Part shown: positions 9,561 to 18,196 of the stretch, in pieces
Layout: each line of letters opens with the position of its first letter
Numbering within the stretch: the first letter of the stretch is position 1
Assembly: GCF_040529335.1 (NCBI RefSeq)
Contig: NZ_CP159534.1
Coordinates: forward strand, 2,914,001 to 2,978,000
DNA from: Streptomyces sp. HUAS MG91
GTDB taxonomy: Bacteria; Actinomycetota; Actinomycetes; Streptomycetales; Streptomycetaceae
Reading direction: 5' to 3'
Length of the DNA stretch: 64,000 nucleotides
Program-made: the position numbers and the translations under genes
The notes under the pieces: generated by a model
What the model saw: only the letters and a program-made list of their open reading frames with translations
Database searches by the model: none
What the model was told of the DNA's origin: nothing

Positions 9561-10847
9561 CTAGGCCGACTTCTGCTCCCCGCTGCCGCCGCCCCGCACA
9601 TCGCGCGGGATCAGCGTCGGGTTCACGTTCGAGTGGACGGCGTCCGCCGTGATGACGACACGGGCCACGTCCTTGCGGGACGGGACCTCGTACATCACCG
9701 ACTGGAGGACCTCCTCCATGATGGCCCGCAGACCTCGCGCACCGGTGCGGCGCAGGATCGCCTGGTCGGCGATGGCCTCCAGCGCCTCGCGCTCGAAGTC
9801 CAGCTCCACACCGTCGAGTTCGAAGAGGCGCTGGTACTGCTTCACCAGTGCGTTGCGCGGCTCGACGAGGATCTGGAGCAGGGCCTCGCGGTCCAGGTTG
9901 TGGACCGAGGTGATGACGGGGAGACGGCCGATGAACTCGGGAATCATCCCGAACTTCACCAGGTCCTCCGGCATGACCTCCTGGAACTGGTCCTTCTCCT
10001 CCAGCTCGCGCTTGGAGTGGATCGTCGCGCCGAAGCCGATGCCCTTGGCGCCGGCCCGCGACTCGATGATCTTCTCCAGACCGGCGAACGCGCCGCCCAC
10101 GATGAACAGCACGTTCGTCGTGTCGATCTGGATGAACTCCTGGTGCGGATGCTTACGGCCGCCCTGCGGGGGCACGGAGGCAGTGGTGCCCTCCAGGATC
10201 TTGAGCAGGGCCTGCTGGACGCCCTCGCCGGAGACATCGCGGGTGATCGACGGGTTCTCGCTCTTGCGGGCGACCTTGTCGATCTCGTCGATGTAGATGA
10301 TGCCCGTCTCGGCCTTCTTGACGTCGTAGTCGGCGGCCTGGATGAGCTTCAGCAGGATGTTCTCGACGTCCTCGCCGACATAGCCCGCCTCGGTGAGCGC
10401 CGTGGCGTCCGCGATCGCGAACGGGACGTTCAGCATGCGCGCGAGCGTCTGCGCGAGGAGCGTCTTGCCGGAGCCGGTCGGGCCGAGCAGCAGGATGTTC
10501 GACTTCGCCAGTTCGATGGCGTCGTCACGGCTGCTGCCCCCGCCGTTCTCCCCGGCCTGGACGCGCTTGTAGTGGTTGTACACCGCCACGGAGAGCGCCT
10601 TCTTGGCGGCCTCCTGGCCCACGACGTAGCCCTCGAGGAACTCGTAGATCTCGCGCGGCTTGGGAAGCTCTTCCCAGCGCACTTCGCTCGTCTCCGCGAG
10701 CTCTTCCTCGATGATCTCGTTGCAGAGGTCGATGCACTCGTCGCAGATGTATACACCGGGGCCTGCGATGAGCTTTTTGACCTGCTTCTGGCTCTTTCCG
10801 CAGAACGAGCACTTGAGCAGATCGCCGCCGTCACCGATGCGTGCCAC
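9561..10847 (-). CDS. clpX: ATP-dependent Clp protease unfoldase ClpX
   Basis: A 428-aa AAA+ unfoldase that recognises substrates and feeds them to the ClpP barrel. The zinc-binding domain has Cys13, Cys16, Cys35 and Cys38. Walker A GPTGSGKT is at 122-129, and Walker B, the arginine fingers and the ClpP-docking IGF loop (KGIGFGATI) are all present. The GTG at 10845-10847 was chosen because the family begins at [17 protein letters not shown] and a GGGGAAG ribosome site lies just upstream; a longer frame to 10949 adds non-homologous sequence. It lies downstream of clpP1-clpP2 but behind a terminator hairpin, so it is likely transcribed separately. Confidence 0.97.
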   Translation of the reverse strand: MARIGDGGDLLKCSFCGKSQKQVKKLIAGPGVYICDECIDLCNEIIEEELAETSEVRWEELPKPREIYEFLEGYVVGQEAAKKALSVAVYNHYKRVQAGENGGGSSRDDAIELAKSNILLLGPTGSGKTLLAQTLARMLNVPFAIADATALTEAGYVGEDVENILLKLIQAADYDVKKAETGIIYIDEIDKVARKSENPSITRDVSGEGVQQALLKILEGTTASVPPQGGRKHPHQEFIQIDTTNVLFIVGGAFAGLEKIIESRAGAKGIGFGATIHSKRELEEKDQFQEVMPEDLVKFGMIPEFIGRLPVITSVHNLDREALLQILVEPRNALVKQYQRLFELDGVELDFEREALEAIADQAILRRTGARGLRAIMEEVLQSVMYEVPSRKDVARVVITADAVHSNVNPTLIPRDVRGGGSGEQKSA

Positions 10848-10944
10848 GAGGTGCTTCCCCTTCGCCTGGGAGACGCCACGTTCAGCGACTCCTGGTGCCT
10901 GTGTCCGACGGTACCTTGCCGGGCCCCCCGTTCGGGCCCCCCTT

Positions 10945-10974
10945 GGCACGGTTCACTTTGACGTGAACCGTGCC
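10945..10974 (-). terminator. Terminator after clpP2
   Basis: A perfect 12-bp stem, GGCACGGTTCAC / GTGAACCGTGCC, between the clpP2 stop and clpX. A second, weaker GC hairpin (GGGCCCCCCGTTCGGGCCCC) lies at about 10921-10940. Together they separate the clpP operon from clpX. Confidence 0.85.
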
Positions 10975-11002
10975 GGGGAATGGCAGACGATACAGCGCGC
11001 GG

Positions 11003-11662
11003 TTACGCGATCGCCTCGTTGTTCATCTTGCGGGTGGAGATGATCTGGTCCACCAGGCCGTACGCGAGGGCGTCCTCGGCCGTGAGGATCTTGTCGCGCT
11101 CGATGTCGTCGCGGATCTTCTCGATCGGCGTCGTCGAGTGCTTGGCCAGCATCTCTTCCAGCTGCGTACGCATCCGGAGGATCTCGTTGGCCGCGATCTC
11201 CAGGTCGGAGAGCTGCTCGCGGCCGGTGCCGCCGGAGGGCTGGTGGATCAGGACGCGCGCGTTCGGCAGGGCCATGCGCTTGCCCGGGGTGCCGGCGGCG
11301 AGCAGGACGGCGGCCGCGGAGGACGCCTGGCCCATGCAGACCGTCTGGATGTCCGGCTTCACGAACTGCATCGTGTCGTAGATGGCCGTGAGGGCCGTGA
11401 ACGAGCCGCCGGGGCTGTTGATGTAGATGGAGATGTCGCGGTCCGGGTCCATCGACTCCAGGCACAGCAGCTGCGCCATGACGTCGTTGGCCGAGGCGTC
11501 GTCGATCTGGACGCCGAGGAAGATCACGCGCTCCTCGAACAGCTTCGCGTACGGGTCGTACTCACGCACGCCCTGCGAGGTGCGCTCGACGAAGCGCGGG
11601 ATCACGTAGCGGTTGTCGACCTGCGGGCCCGTGTAGAGGCCGCTGCCGGGGATGTTGTTCAT
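11003..11662 (-). CDS. clpP2: ATP-dependent Clp protease proteolytic subunit ClpP2
   Basis: A 219-aa serine protease subunit. From the ATG at 11660-11662 it reads [20 protein letters not shown]. The triad is Ser115 (GQASS), His140 (VLIHQPSGG) and Asp190 (ERDK). A longer frame back to 11836 overlaps clpP1 and has no homology, so it was rejected. It follows clpP1 by 58 bp and is read from the same operon. The actinobacterial peptidase is a mixed ClpP1/ClpP2 tetradecamer, and the subunit that docks ClpX is usually ClpP2. It works with clpP1 and clpX, which flank it here. Confidence 0.97.
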   Translation of the reverse strand: MNNIPGSGLYTGPQVDNRYVIPRFVERTSQGVREYDPYAKLFEERVIFLGVQIDDASANDVMAQLLCLESMDPDRDISIYINSPGGSFTALTAIYDTMQFVKPDIQTVCMGQASSAAAVLLAAGTPGKRMALPNARVLIHQPSGGTGREQLSDLEIAANEILRMRTQLEEMLAKHSTTPIEKIRDDIERDKILTAEDALAYGLVDQIISTRKMNNEAIA

Positions 11663-11720
11663 GATGGCGGTGTTCCGTCCTGGTGAGGGAGGCAGTGGGG
11701 GCTGGGATCGGGGCCTGGGA

Positions 11721-12338
11721 TCAGGCGCCCGTGCCGCCGCCGCCCGGAACACCCGTAGCGGCAGTGATGATCTCGTCGATGAGGCCGTACTCCTTGGCCT
11801 CCTCCGCGGTGTACCAGCGGTCGCGGTCACCGTCACGGATGATCGTCTCGATGGTCTGGCCGGAGTGCTCGGCCGTGATCCTGGCCATGCGCTGCTTCGT
11901 ACGCAGCAGGTACTCGGCCTGGATCTTGACGTCGGAGGCGGTACCGCCGATGCCCGCGGAGCCCTGGTGCATCAGGATGTCGGTGTTCGGCAGGGCGAAG
12001 CGCTTGCCCGCCGTGCCGCCCGTGAGCAGGAACTGGCCCATCGAGGCCGCCATGCCCATACCGATCGTCACCACGTCGTTCGGGATGTACTGCATGGTGT
12101 CGTAGATCGCCATGCCGGCCGTCACCGAGCCGCCGGGGCTGTTGATGTAGAGGTAGATGTCCTTGTCCGGGTCGGCGGCCAGAAGGAGCATCTGCGCAGT
12201 GATCTTGTTCGCGATGTCGTCGTCGACCTGCTGGCCGAGGAAGACGATCCGCTCGCCGAGCAGTCGGTTGTAGACATGGTCGCCGAGGCCACCACCGATG
12301 GACGGCTCGCCGGCGGCGGAAGGCATCTGAATCGTCAC
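11721..12338 (-). CDS. clpP1: ATP-dependent Clp protease proteolytic subunit ClpP1
   Basis: A 205-aa ClpP with triad Ser99 (GMAASMG), His124 (ILMHQG) and Asp173 (DRDRW). The GTG at 12336-12338 has an AGGTGG ribosome site at good spacing. It is the first gene of clpP1-clpP2. A match to the streptomycete ClgR operator lies about 145 bp upstream, so transcription is probably activated by ClgR, itself a Clp substrate in this genus. The C-terminal GGGG tail is typical of the family. The Met in GMAASMG, where most ClpP have Gln, is normal for actinobacterial ClpP1. Confidence 0.97.
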   Translation of the reverse strand: MTIQMPSAAGEPSIGGGLGDHVYNRLLGERIVFLGQQVDDDIANKITAQMLLLAADPDKDIYLYINSPGGSVTAGMAIYDTMQYIPNDVVTIGMGMAASMGQFLLTGGTAGKRFALPNTDILMHQGSAGIGGTASDVKIQAEYLLRTKQRMARITAEHSGQTIETIIRDGDRDRWYTAEEAKEYGLIDEIITAATGVPGGGGTGA

Positions 12339-12583
12339 GTATCCACCTGCTCGTCTCTGACGGCTGCGCGCCGTCTCGCGTCTCTAGCTGGGGGCGGGGC
12401 CCTTGCTCAGGGACTCCCCTGCCCTCCTCTTCATGGACCCTAACGCGCGGGTCCCTTCGGGGAATCCCGCAGATGGAACTGTTCGCTGTGAGCGCAGGTT
12501 CGGGTCAGCCCGGCCAGGGGCGCGGGGCAGTGCCGATATGCGGCTTCCGCCGCGCGGGCGCGCAACAGCCCCGTCAGGGGCGC
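12339..12583. other. clpP1 upstream region
   Basis: A 245-bp gene-free region holding the clpP1 promoter, the ClgR box (separate entry) and, at about 12508-12583, a degenerate relative of the dispersed repeat (fragments CAGGGGCGCGGGGCAGTG and CTTCCGCCGCGCGGGCGCGC) that has lost clear arms. Confidence 0.6.
12481..12494 (-). promoter_or_regulatory. ClgR operator upstream of clpP1
   Basis: The plus strand reads GTTCGCTGTGAGCG, an exact match to the ClgR motif described for streptomycete clpP1, lon and clgR promoters, GTTCGC-N5-GCG. On the clpP1 strand the core is CGCTCACAGCG, which also fits the wider CGCYNANRGCG form. It lies 143-156 bp upstream of the clpP1 start codon. The motif is recalled from the literature; the match is seen directly. 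Confidence 0.8.
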
Positions 12584-12620
12584 GACAGGCCCCCGGGACG
12601 TGATGTCCCGGGGGCCTGTC
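12584..12620 (-). terminator. Terminator after tig
   Basis: A 16-bp perfect stem, GACAGGCCCCCGGGAC / GTCCCGGGGGCCTGTC, with a five-base loop, 18 bp beyond the tig stop. It isolates tig from the clpP1 promoter region. Confidence 0.92.
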
Positions 12621-12638
12621 GGAGTGGGGCTACGGAGA

Positions 12639-13997
12639 TCAGGCCTCCGTGGACTCCTCGGCCGGGGCCTCGGTGGCCTCGTCCTCGTCGTCCTCGAGGT
12701 CGACGACCTCGCCGTTGGTGTCCTTGACGGTGGCGGCCTCGACGACCACGGCAAGAGCCTTGCCGCGGGCGACCTCGCCGACCAGCATCGGGACCTGGCC
12801 ACCCTCGACGACCGCCTGGGCGAACTGGTCGGGGGACATGCCGGAGGAGGCGGCGCGACGCATGAGGTGCTCGGTGAGCTCCTCCTGGTTCACGTTCAGC
12901 TTCTCCTTGTTGACGAGCTCGTCGAGGACGAACTGCGTCTTGATGCCCTTGACGGCCTGCTCGCGCGTCTCGGCGTCGAACTCCTCGACCGTCTTGCCCT
13001 GGATCTCGAGGTACTTCTCGATGTCCAGGCCCATCTGGCCGAGCTGGTGGTGCTCGAGGTTGTGCTTGCGGGTGTTGACCTCGTCCTCGAGCAGCTTCTC
13101 GGGAACGGGGACCTCGACCAGGTCGAGCAGCTTCTCCAGGACGCGCTCCTGGGCCTGCGTGGCCTGGTCGTACTGCTTCATGTTCTCGAGGCGCTTGCGG
13201 CTGTCGGCCTTCAGCTCGTCGAGGGTGTCGAACTCGGAGGCGAGCTGGGCGAAGTCGTCGTCCAGGGCCGGGAGTTCGCGGGCGGCGACCTGGGTGACCT
13301 TGACGGTGACCTCGGCGTCCTTGCCCTCGGCGGAACCGCCCTTGAGCTGGGAGGTGAAGGTGGCCTCGCCACCGGCCTCCAGGCCCTTCACGGCGTCGTC
13401 GATGCCGTCGAGCAGCTCACCGGAGCCGATGGTGTAGGAGACGCCGGACGCGACGCCGTCCTCCAGGACCTCGCCGTCGACCTTGGCCTCCAGGTCGATG
13501 GTCACGACGTCGCCGTCCTCGGCGGCGCGCTCGACCGGGGAGGTCGAGGCGAAGCGGTCGCGCAGCTGCTCGACCGACTTCTCGACGTCCTCGTCGGTGA
13601 CCTCGACCGCGTCGACCTCGACCTCGATGCCGGAGTAGTCCGGGATCTCGATGGCCGGGCGGACGTCCACCTCGGCGGTGAAGTTCAGCGTCTCGCCGTC
13701 CTTCAGCTCCGTGATGTCGACCTCGGGCTGGCCGAGGACGTTCAGCTCGGCCTCGTTGACCGCCTCGGTGTAGAACTTCGGGAGGGCGTCGTTGACGGCC
13801 TCCTCCAGCACCGCACCGCGGCCGAAGCGCTGGTCGATGACGCGGGCCGGGATCTTGCCCTTGCGGAAGCCCTTCACCGTGACCTGCTGGTTGATCTTCT
13901 TGTACGCCGCGTCGAGGCTGTCCTTGAGCTCCTCGAAGGGCACCTCAATGCTGAGCCGAACCCGGGTCGGGTTCAGGGTCTCGACGGCGCTCTTCAC
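12639..13997 (-). CDS. tig: Trigger factor, ribosome-bound peptidyl-prolyl isomerase chaperone
   Basis: A 452-aa protein that meets nascent chains at the ribosome exit tunnel. The ribosome-binding signature GFRKGKIP is at residues 43-50 of the N-terminal domain. The FKBP-type isomerase domain follows (about 160-245, with [15 protein letters not shown]), then the helical substrate-binding arms and an acidic C-terminal tail rich in Glu, Asp and Ala. The start [10 protein letters not shown] is preceded by a GGAGACCG ribosome site. It lies immediately upstream of clpP1-clpP2-clpX on the same strand, the conserved tig-clp arrangement that links folding with degradation. Confidence 0.97.
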   Translation of the reverse strand: MKSAVETLNPTRVRLSIEVPFEELKDSLDAAYKKINQQVTVKGFRKGKIPARVIDQRFGRGAVLEEAVNDALPKFYTEAVNEAELNVLGQPEVDITELKDGETLNFTAEVDVRPAIEIPDYSGIEVEVDAVEVTDEDVEKSVEQLRDRFASTSPVERAAEDGDVVTIDLEAKVDGEVLEDGVASGVSYTIGSGELLDGIDDAVKGLEAGGEATFTSQLKGGSAEGKDAEVTVKVTQVAARELPALDDDFAQLASEFDTLDELKADSRKRLENMKQYDQATQAQERVLEKLLDLVEVPVPEKLLEDEVNTRKHNLEHHQLGQMGLDIEKYLEIQGKTVEEFDAETREQAVKGIKTQFVLDELVNKEKLNVNQEELTEHLMRRAASSGMSPDQFAQAVVEGGQVPMLVGEVARGKALAVVVEAATVKDTNGEVVDLEDDEDEATEAPAEESTEA

Positions 13998-14160
13998 GGT
14001 TCGGTCTCCTTGGGGCTGACTTTAGGGATCTGCCCGGCTTAGAGACACACGGGCATGCAGCTTGCATAGTAACGGCAAGCCGCTGCCCAGCCACAATGCG
14101 ATCTTGAGAGAGCCCGGGAGGCGCCGGTGAGGCGGGTGCGGGGCTGGGGGAAGTAGCTGG

Positions 14161-14234
14161 TCGGGGTGGCGGGATTTGAACCCACGGCCTTCCGCTCCCA
14201 AAGCGGACGCGCTACCAAGCTGCGCCACACCCCG
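14161..14234 (-). tRNA. tRNA-Pro (anticodon TGG)
   Basis: The reverse strand folds as a 74-nt tRNA. The acceptor arm is CGGGGTG/CACCCCG with discriminator A. The D arm contains GCGCAGCTTGGTAGCGC, the anticodon loop CTTTGGGAG carries TGG, and the T arm is GTGGGTTCAAATCCCGC. The next three bases in the RNA direction (14160-14158) read CCA, so the 3' end is genome-encoded. Confidence 0.96.
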
Positions 14235-14436
14235 TTCGGTGCGACACGTAGGGTACATGCCCGCAGGCGGCGCGGCGCCCGCATTCCGGACCGCGGCGCG
14301 CGGGCCGTCGCGGTCGCCGGTACGGTCGTCTGCACGGCCGTCGTACACGGCCGTCGTAAAGGGGGTGTGCGGGCGAGGCCCATGACCCGCTACGATGCCT
14401 TTCGTGGCGCCGCCGGTCATCGGTGGTGCGCACTGT

Positions 14437-14507
14437 GCGGGCGTAGCTCAATGGTAGAGCCCTAGTCTTCCAAACTAGCTACGCGGGTTCGATTCCCGTC
14501 GCCCGCT
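14437..14507 (+). tRNA. tRNA-Gly (anticodon TCC)
   Basis: A 71-nt cloverleaf: acceptor GCGGGCG/CGCCCGC with discriminator T, D arm GCTCAATGGTAGAGC, anticodon loop CTTCCAA with TCC, and T arm GCGGGTTCGATTCCCGT. CCA is encoded at 14508-14510. It is followed directly by a hairpin terminator and is divergent from the tRNA-Pro gene across about 200 bp. No integrase or duplicated 3' end lies nearby, so this tRNA is not an occupied attachment site within the window. Confidence 0.96.
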
Positions 14508-14518
14508 CCACAGCACAC

Positions 14519-14555
14519 AAGGCCAGGTCAGAGAATCGCCTCTCTGCCTGGTCTT
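14519..14555 (+). terminator. Terminator after tRNA-Gly
   Basis: A hairpin with arms AAGGCCAGGTCAGAGA and TCTCTGCCTGGTCTT, one bulged base, followed by a T-rich tail (GTTGTCG). It starts 8 nt after the encoded CCA. Confidence 0.85.
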
Positions 14556-14664
14556 GTTGTCGTTCGGCGGCCGGTTCCGGGGACGCGTGTCCGGGCCGCG
14601 GGCAGCACAGGACGAAGCCGTGACGCCGGCGGCCGGTCGTCACGCGGCTTCTTGGGACCGGGGC

Positions 14665-14868
14665 TCAGAAATTGATCGAGCTGATGCTCTCCGCGACCGA
14701 GTTGAGGAAGTTGTTGATCGCGGGCGCCATTCCGGACGATGCCAGGAAGAAGCCGAAGAGCACCGCGACTATGGCGGGTCCCGCCTTGATCGAACCTCCG
14801 CGCATGAGCACCACGAGGACGATCGCCAACAACAGCAGCACTGACAGCGAAATGGCCACACTGATCAC
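14665..14868 (-). CDS. Small hydrophobic membrane protein, unknown function
   Basis: A 67-aa peptide with an N-terminal membrane helix of about 20 residues (ISLSVLLLLAIVLVVLM), a short RGGSIKAG turn, a second hydrophobic helix and a polar, Asn/Ser-rich C-terminus ending SISSINF. Codon use is normal. The frame opens with a GTG at 14866-14868, but no ribosome site precedes it; the sequence TAGGGT abuts it. A second in-frame GTG at 14857-14859 lies at the distance expected for a leaderless transcript from that -10-like hexamer. The start is therefore uncertain between the two. It resembles short streptomycete two-helix membrane peptides; no function can be assigned. Confidence 0.7.
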   Translation of the reverse strand: MISVAISLSVLLLLAIVLVVLMRGGSIKAGPAIVAVLFGFFLASSGMAPAINNFLNSVAESISSINF

Positions 14869-15407
14869 ACCCTAGGTCGGTCCGCTCTCCCGGCCCGGGG
14901 GGCACAGCCCCGCACACCCCCCGCCAGGACCATCGTGCCACCAACACGGCTCCTGTATGCGGCCGGTGACGCATCGTCGGCCACGCGCGTGCGGGGGCGC
15001 GAACCGCACGCATGCCCACGGCGCGGGTGCCGCGCACGTCGCGGCGGGGGCGGCGGGGCGCGGGAGGGGTGGCGGCGGGGGTCGGAATTCGGCTTGATCG
15101 TTTCCATCGGGGCACGTGCGGGGCACACATGCCCCTCGCATGTCGTTCCCGCTTTTCACGCACTTTCCCCTTGCCGTACGCACAGGTAAATCCAGGGAAT
15201 TCGGCGGCTCATTCCCGACCCGTCGCGACGCGGCGCGCAATGGTGCACACAGGGACATTCCGCCGTAGTCGAACGAGGGCGATATGCACCCTTTAAGTGG
15301 GATTAACAGTGCGATGGCGGACAGATCGGCACGAGTTCGACGACGTACGGAAGCATGTCGACTTCCGCGAATCCCGGGGTACCCGGAGGCGATAAGGAGG
15401 AATCACC
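14869..15407. other. Long gene-free stretch upstream of the acyltransferase
   Basis: About 540 bp with no supportable gene. The left half is very GC-rich with many CGCACG-type tracts. The right half (about 15130-15407) is clearly more AT-rich than neighbouring coding DNA and probably contains promoter elements. It ends in an unusually strong ribosome site, TAAGGAGG at 15393-15400, that belongs to the short ORF beginning at 15408. Confidence 0.55.
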
Positions 15408-15533
15408 TTGCGGGTTTTACGAAATCCCACAGGCGCTACTAGGGTGCCTCAGATGTCCCACACTGCCATGACCCCCTCCGGCGCAGTGCGGTCCTGGACG
15501 GTCTCCCCGAGTCTTCGGCGGGAGGGCCTGTGA
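15408..15533 (+). CDS. Possible 41-codon leader ORF coupled to the acyltransferase, contains a TTA codon
   Basis: A TTG at 15408 sits 7 nt after a near-perfect ribosome site (TAAGGAGG). The 41-residue frame, starting MRVLRNPTGATRVPQMSHTA, ends with a TGA at 15531-15533. That stop overlaps the GTG start of the acyltransferase (15530-15532), so the downstream gene would be translated by coupling. Codon 4 is TTA (15417-15419), the rarest leucine codon in streptomycetes and dependent on the bldA tRNA. The first dozen codons are also unusually A/T-ending, unlike the rest. This may be a regulatory leader peptide rather than a functional protein. If it is not translated, the ribosome site would be left without a purpose, because the acyltransferase GTG has none of its own. 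Confidence 0.45.
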   Translation: MRVLRNPTGATRVPQMSHTAMTPSGAVRSWTVSPSLRREGL

Positions 15534-16702
15534 CCAGCTCGCTGTATCCGCACGGCTCGCATCGCACGCCTCTCCCCCCGGCCGCGGTGCCCGCGGACGG
15601 CGTGCCGTCCCCGCAGACCCGGCGGCCCACCGCCGAGGCGCCCGCTCCCGCCCCGGCCGGCGCGGGCCGGCCGAAGCAGCGGGACGCGTTCTTCGACAAC
15701 GCCAAGTACCTCGCCATCGTGTTCGTGGCGATGGGGCACTCCTGGGAGCCCCTGACCGACCGCAGCCGCGCCGCCGAGGCGCTGTACATGGTCGTCTACA
15801 CCTTCCACATGCCGGCGTTCATCGTCATCTCCGGCTATTTCTCCCGGTCCTTCGACGCGAGCCCCCACAGGCTCAAGCGGCTCATCACCGGGGTCGCGGT
15901 CCCGTACGTCCTCTTCGAGGTGGCGTACACCCTCTTCAAGCGGACCGCCGGGGGCGACCCCGACTACCCGATCAGCCTGCTCGACCCCTGGTACCTGACC
16001 TGGTTCCTCGTCGCGCTGTTCGTGTGGCGGCTGACCACGCCGATCTGGAAGATCGTGCGGTGGCCGCTGCCGCTGGCCGTCCTCGTCGCGGCGCTGGCGT
16101 CCGTCTCGCCGGAGGTCGGGGACGATCTCGATCTCCAGCGGGTGCTGCAGTTCCTGCCCTTCTTCGTCCTCGGGCTGTGCCTGAAGCCCGAGCACTTCCA
16201 GCTCGTGCGGCGGCGCGAGGTGCGGATCCTCGCCGTGCCGGTCGCGCTGTGCGCGCTGGCGCTCGCGTACTGGGCCGGGCCGCGGATGACGTCCGCGTGG
16301 TTCTACCACCGGGACAGCGCACAGGAGCTGGGTGCTCCGTGGTGGGCCGGCATCGTGATGACGCTCGCGCTGTTCGGCGCCTCGATCGTGCTCACCGCGT
16401 GCTTCTTCGCCTGGGTGCCGGGGCGCAGGATGTGGTTCACGGTGCTCGGCGCCGGGACCCTCTACGGGTATCTGCTGCACGGGTTCCTGGCGAAGGGGTC
16501 GCGGTTCTGGGGCTGGTTCGACGCGGCCTGGGTCCACACTCCGTGGGGCGAGATCGTCGTCACCGTCGTCGCGGCGTCCGTCATCACCGTGTTGTGCACG
16601 CCGCCGGTGCAGCGGCTGTTCCGGTTCGCCATGGAGCCGAAGATGGAGTGGGCGTTCCGCAAGGACGCCGCCGAACTGGCCCGGCGGCGCCACAAGGCAT
16701 AA
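15530..16702 (+). CDS. Membrane acyltransferase (acyltransferase-3 / fucose acetylase-like)
   Basis: A 390-aa integral membrane protein. Residues 1-55 are a Pro/Ala-rich cytosolic extension. Then comes the family opening FFDNAKYLAIVFVAMGHSWE, with the His typical of acyltransferase-3 proteins, followed by about ten membrane segments and a charged C-terminal tail. Proteins of this type transfer acetyl or other acyl groups to cell-surface sugars or lipids; the acceptor here is unknown. The first helix contains the YTFHMPAFIVISGYFS motif usual in the family. The GTG start overlaps the stop of the leader ORF. It is convergent with the HD-domain gene, 23 bp away. Confidence 0.85.
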   Translation: MTSSLYPHGSHRTPLPPAAVPADGVPSPQTRRPTAEAPAPAPAGAGRPKQRDAFFDNAKYLAIVFVAMGHSWEPLTDRSRAAEALYMVVYTFHMPAFIVISGYFSRSFDASPHRLKRLITGVAVPYVLFEVAYTLFKRTAGGDPDYPISLLDPWYLTWFLVALFVWRLTTPIWKIVRWPLPLAVLVAALASVSPEVGDDLDLQRVLQFLPFFVLGLCLKPEHFQLVRRREVRILAVPVALCALALAYWAGPRMTSAWFYHRDSAQELGAPWWAGIVMTLALFGASIVLTACFFAWVPGRRMWFTVLGAGTLYGYLLHGFLAKGSRFWGWFDAAWVHTPWGEIVVTVVAASVITVLCTPPVQRLFRFAMEPKMEWAFRKDAAELARRRHKA

Positions 16703-16725
16703 GCCGGGGTTGAGCCGGGCCCGGG

Positions 16726-17163
16726 TCAGGTCAGGCCCAGGAGGGCGCGCATCGTCACGTACTTCCGGGTCAGACGGATGCGGGTCGGCTCGTCCAGGAC
16801 CGCCAGGCGGGCCGGGTCCGCGTTGTGGGCCAGGTCCGCCTCCTTGATCAGGCGGGCACCCGGTGTGGCGAGGATGCGGAGCGCGTACGTCTCCGGGTCC
16901 TCGCCCTTCTGTTTCGTCAGGGCCCGGATCAGCGCCTTGGTGTGGTCCGTGAGGGGCGCCGTCGTCAGCCATTCCGCGGAGAGGGCCGCGTCCTCGACGG
17001 CGTCGTGGAGCCAGGCCGCCGCGATCTGTTCCTCGGTGCCGCCGCGCGCCGCGACCCCGTCGGCCACGGCTCGCAGGTGCTCGGTGTAGGGGTGGCCGGC
17101 CTTGTCGGTCTGGTCGGCGTGGGCCCGGCGGGCCAGCGCTTCTACTTCGCTCAGGGTCAGCAT
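16726..17163 (-). CDS. HD-domain phosphohydrolase
   Basis: A 145-aa single-domain protein with the metal-binding pattern of RelA/SpoT-type HD hydrolases. It has an early HADQTDKAG...YTEH segment, the HD pair in AAWLHDAVED, and a late ADLAHN. Proteins of this size act as metal-dependent nucleotide phosphohydrolases, such as small ppGpp hydrolases, but the substrate here is unproven. The ATG at 17161-17163 overlaps the 3' end of the ABC ATPase gene by 7 nt, so the two are translationally coupled. An upstream in-frame extension across the ATPase gene is not coding. No synthetase domain is attached. Confidence 0.85.
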   Translation of the reverse strand: MLTLSEVEALARRAHADQTDKAGHPYTEHLRAVADGVAARGGTEEQIAAAWLHDAVEDAALSAEWLTTAPLTDHTKALIRALTKQKGEDPETYALRILATPGARLIKEADLAHNADPARLAVLDEPTRIRLTRKYVTMRALLGLT

Positions 17164-17972
17164 GGGGCGAGGGTAGGCGGGTGGGCGGCGGCGCGGGCCG
17201 TGAGGGTGCTCATGCGGGCGGCGACGGCGTCCGCGGGGGCGCCTTCGAGCTGGTCCACGATCGCGCCGTCGGCGAGGAACAGGACGCGGTCCGCGTGGGC
17301 GGCGGCCACCGGGTCGTGCGTGACCATGACGACGGTGGCGCCCGTGTGGTCGACGGCGTCGCGCAGCAGTCCCAGGATCTCGCGGGCCGTCGTGGTGTCG
17401 AGGGCGCCGGTCGGCTCGTCGGCGAAGATCACGTCGGGGCGGCCGACGAGGGCGCGGGCGATCGCGACGCGCTGCTGCTGGCCGCCGGAGAGTTCGCCGG
17501 GGCGGCGCCCGCCCAGGCCGTCGAGCCCGACCCGGGTGAGGACGTCGGCGGCGCGGCGGCGGTCCGGGCGCTGTCCGGCGAACCGCATCGGGAGCAGCAC
17601 GTTCTGCTCGACCGTGAGCGAGGGCAGCAGGTTGAACGCCTGGAAGACGAAGCCCAGGCGGGTGCGGCGCAGTTCGGTGAGCTCGTTCTCGTTCAGGCCG
17701 GTGATCGTCGTGCCGCCGAGGACGACGGTGCCCTCCGTGGGGCGGTCCAGGCCGGCCGCACATTGCAGGAACGTCGACTTGCCGGAGCCGGAGGGGCCCA
17801 TCACGGCGGTGAACGTGCCGCGGGGCAGGGCGAGTTCGATACCGCGCAACGCGTGGACGGCGGCTTCCCCACGACCGTACTGACGGCGCACTCCGCGCAG
17901 TTCGACGGCCCGTCCGCCGTCGCGCGGTGCCTCGTCGTGCCGCTGGCGCTTCTTGCGCAGGCCCATGGTCAC
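17157..17972 (-). CDS. ABC transporter ATPase, MacB/LolD type, without adjacent permease
   Basis: A 271-aa ABC ATPase. It has Walker A GPSGSGKST, a Q-loop in GFVFQAFNLLPSLT, signature LSGGQQQRVAIARAL, Walker B VIFADEPTGALD and H-loop VTHDP. The AFNLLPSLT context and EPTGALD are typical of the MacB/LolD/FtsE subfamily, which partners FtsX-like permeases for lipoprotein release, peptide export or resistance. Usually the permease gene follows directly; here an HD hydrolase gene follows instead and no permease lies nearby. The partner must be encoded elsewhere, or the ATPase is a remnant. The start MTMGLRKKRQ follows a weak GAGGGTGACC site. Confidence 0.93.
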   Translation of the reverse strand: MTMGLRKKRQRHDEAPRDGGRAVELRGVRRQYGRGEAAVHALRGIELALPRGTFTAVMGPSGSGKSTFLQCAAGLDRPTEGTVVLGGTTITGLNENELTELRRTRLGFVFQAFNLLPSLTVEQNVLLPMRFAGQRPDRRRAADVLTRVGLDGLGGRRPGELSGGQQQRVAIARALVGRPDVIFADEPTGALDTTTAREILGLLRDAVDHTGATVVMVTHDPVAAAHADRVLFLADGAIVDQLEGAPADAVAARMSTLTARAAAHPPTLAPC

Positions 17973-18162
17973 CCTCTCGTCCGTGCCGGTTCAGGTGGAT
18001 CGAACGTACGGATTCCAGGGCCCCGGAACCATGCGGGCGACCGGCCGATCGAGGGTGGGGAGAACCCCACCCCGGGACCTTCGACCCACCCCCCGAGTAC
18101 TTTGGTAAGCTAACTATTGACGTTTTCTTGACGATCCCTTTACCAAGGCTGGTCGCCAGTAC

Positions 18163-18170
18163 AAGGAGGA
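18163..18170 (+). promoter_or_regulatory. Strong ribosome-binding site in front of the antiporter
   Basis: AAGGAGGA is a near-perfect anti-16S match, but the nearest conventional in-frame start (TTG 18197) is 27 nt away. The codon at ideal 9-nt distance is ATC (18179-18181), in frame with the antiporter. The site thus suggests a non-standard start codon or a changed start. Confidence 0.6.
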
Positions 18171-18196
18171 ACGGGCCCATCGGACACGCAGACACC

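Noticed and set aside
9561..10949. Longer ClpX start at 10949
   Set aside because: The extra 34 residues lack homology, and the family N-terminus [12 protein letters not shown] begins at the GTG at 10847, which has its own ribosome site.
12508..12583. Further copy of the dispersed palindromic element upstream of clpP1
   Set aside because: Only short fragments resemble the arms, and no inverted partner is intact. It may be a decayed relative but is not listed as a copy.
14437..14560. tRNA-Gly 3' end as an integration (att) site
   Set aside because: No integrase, excisionase or repeat of the tRNA 3' end was seen downstream; only a hairpin terminator and core-like genes follow.
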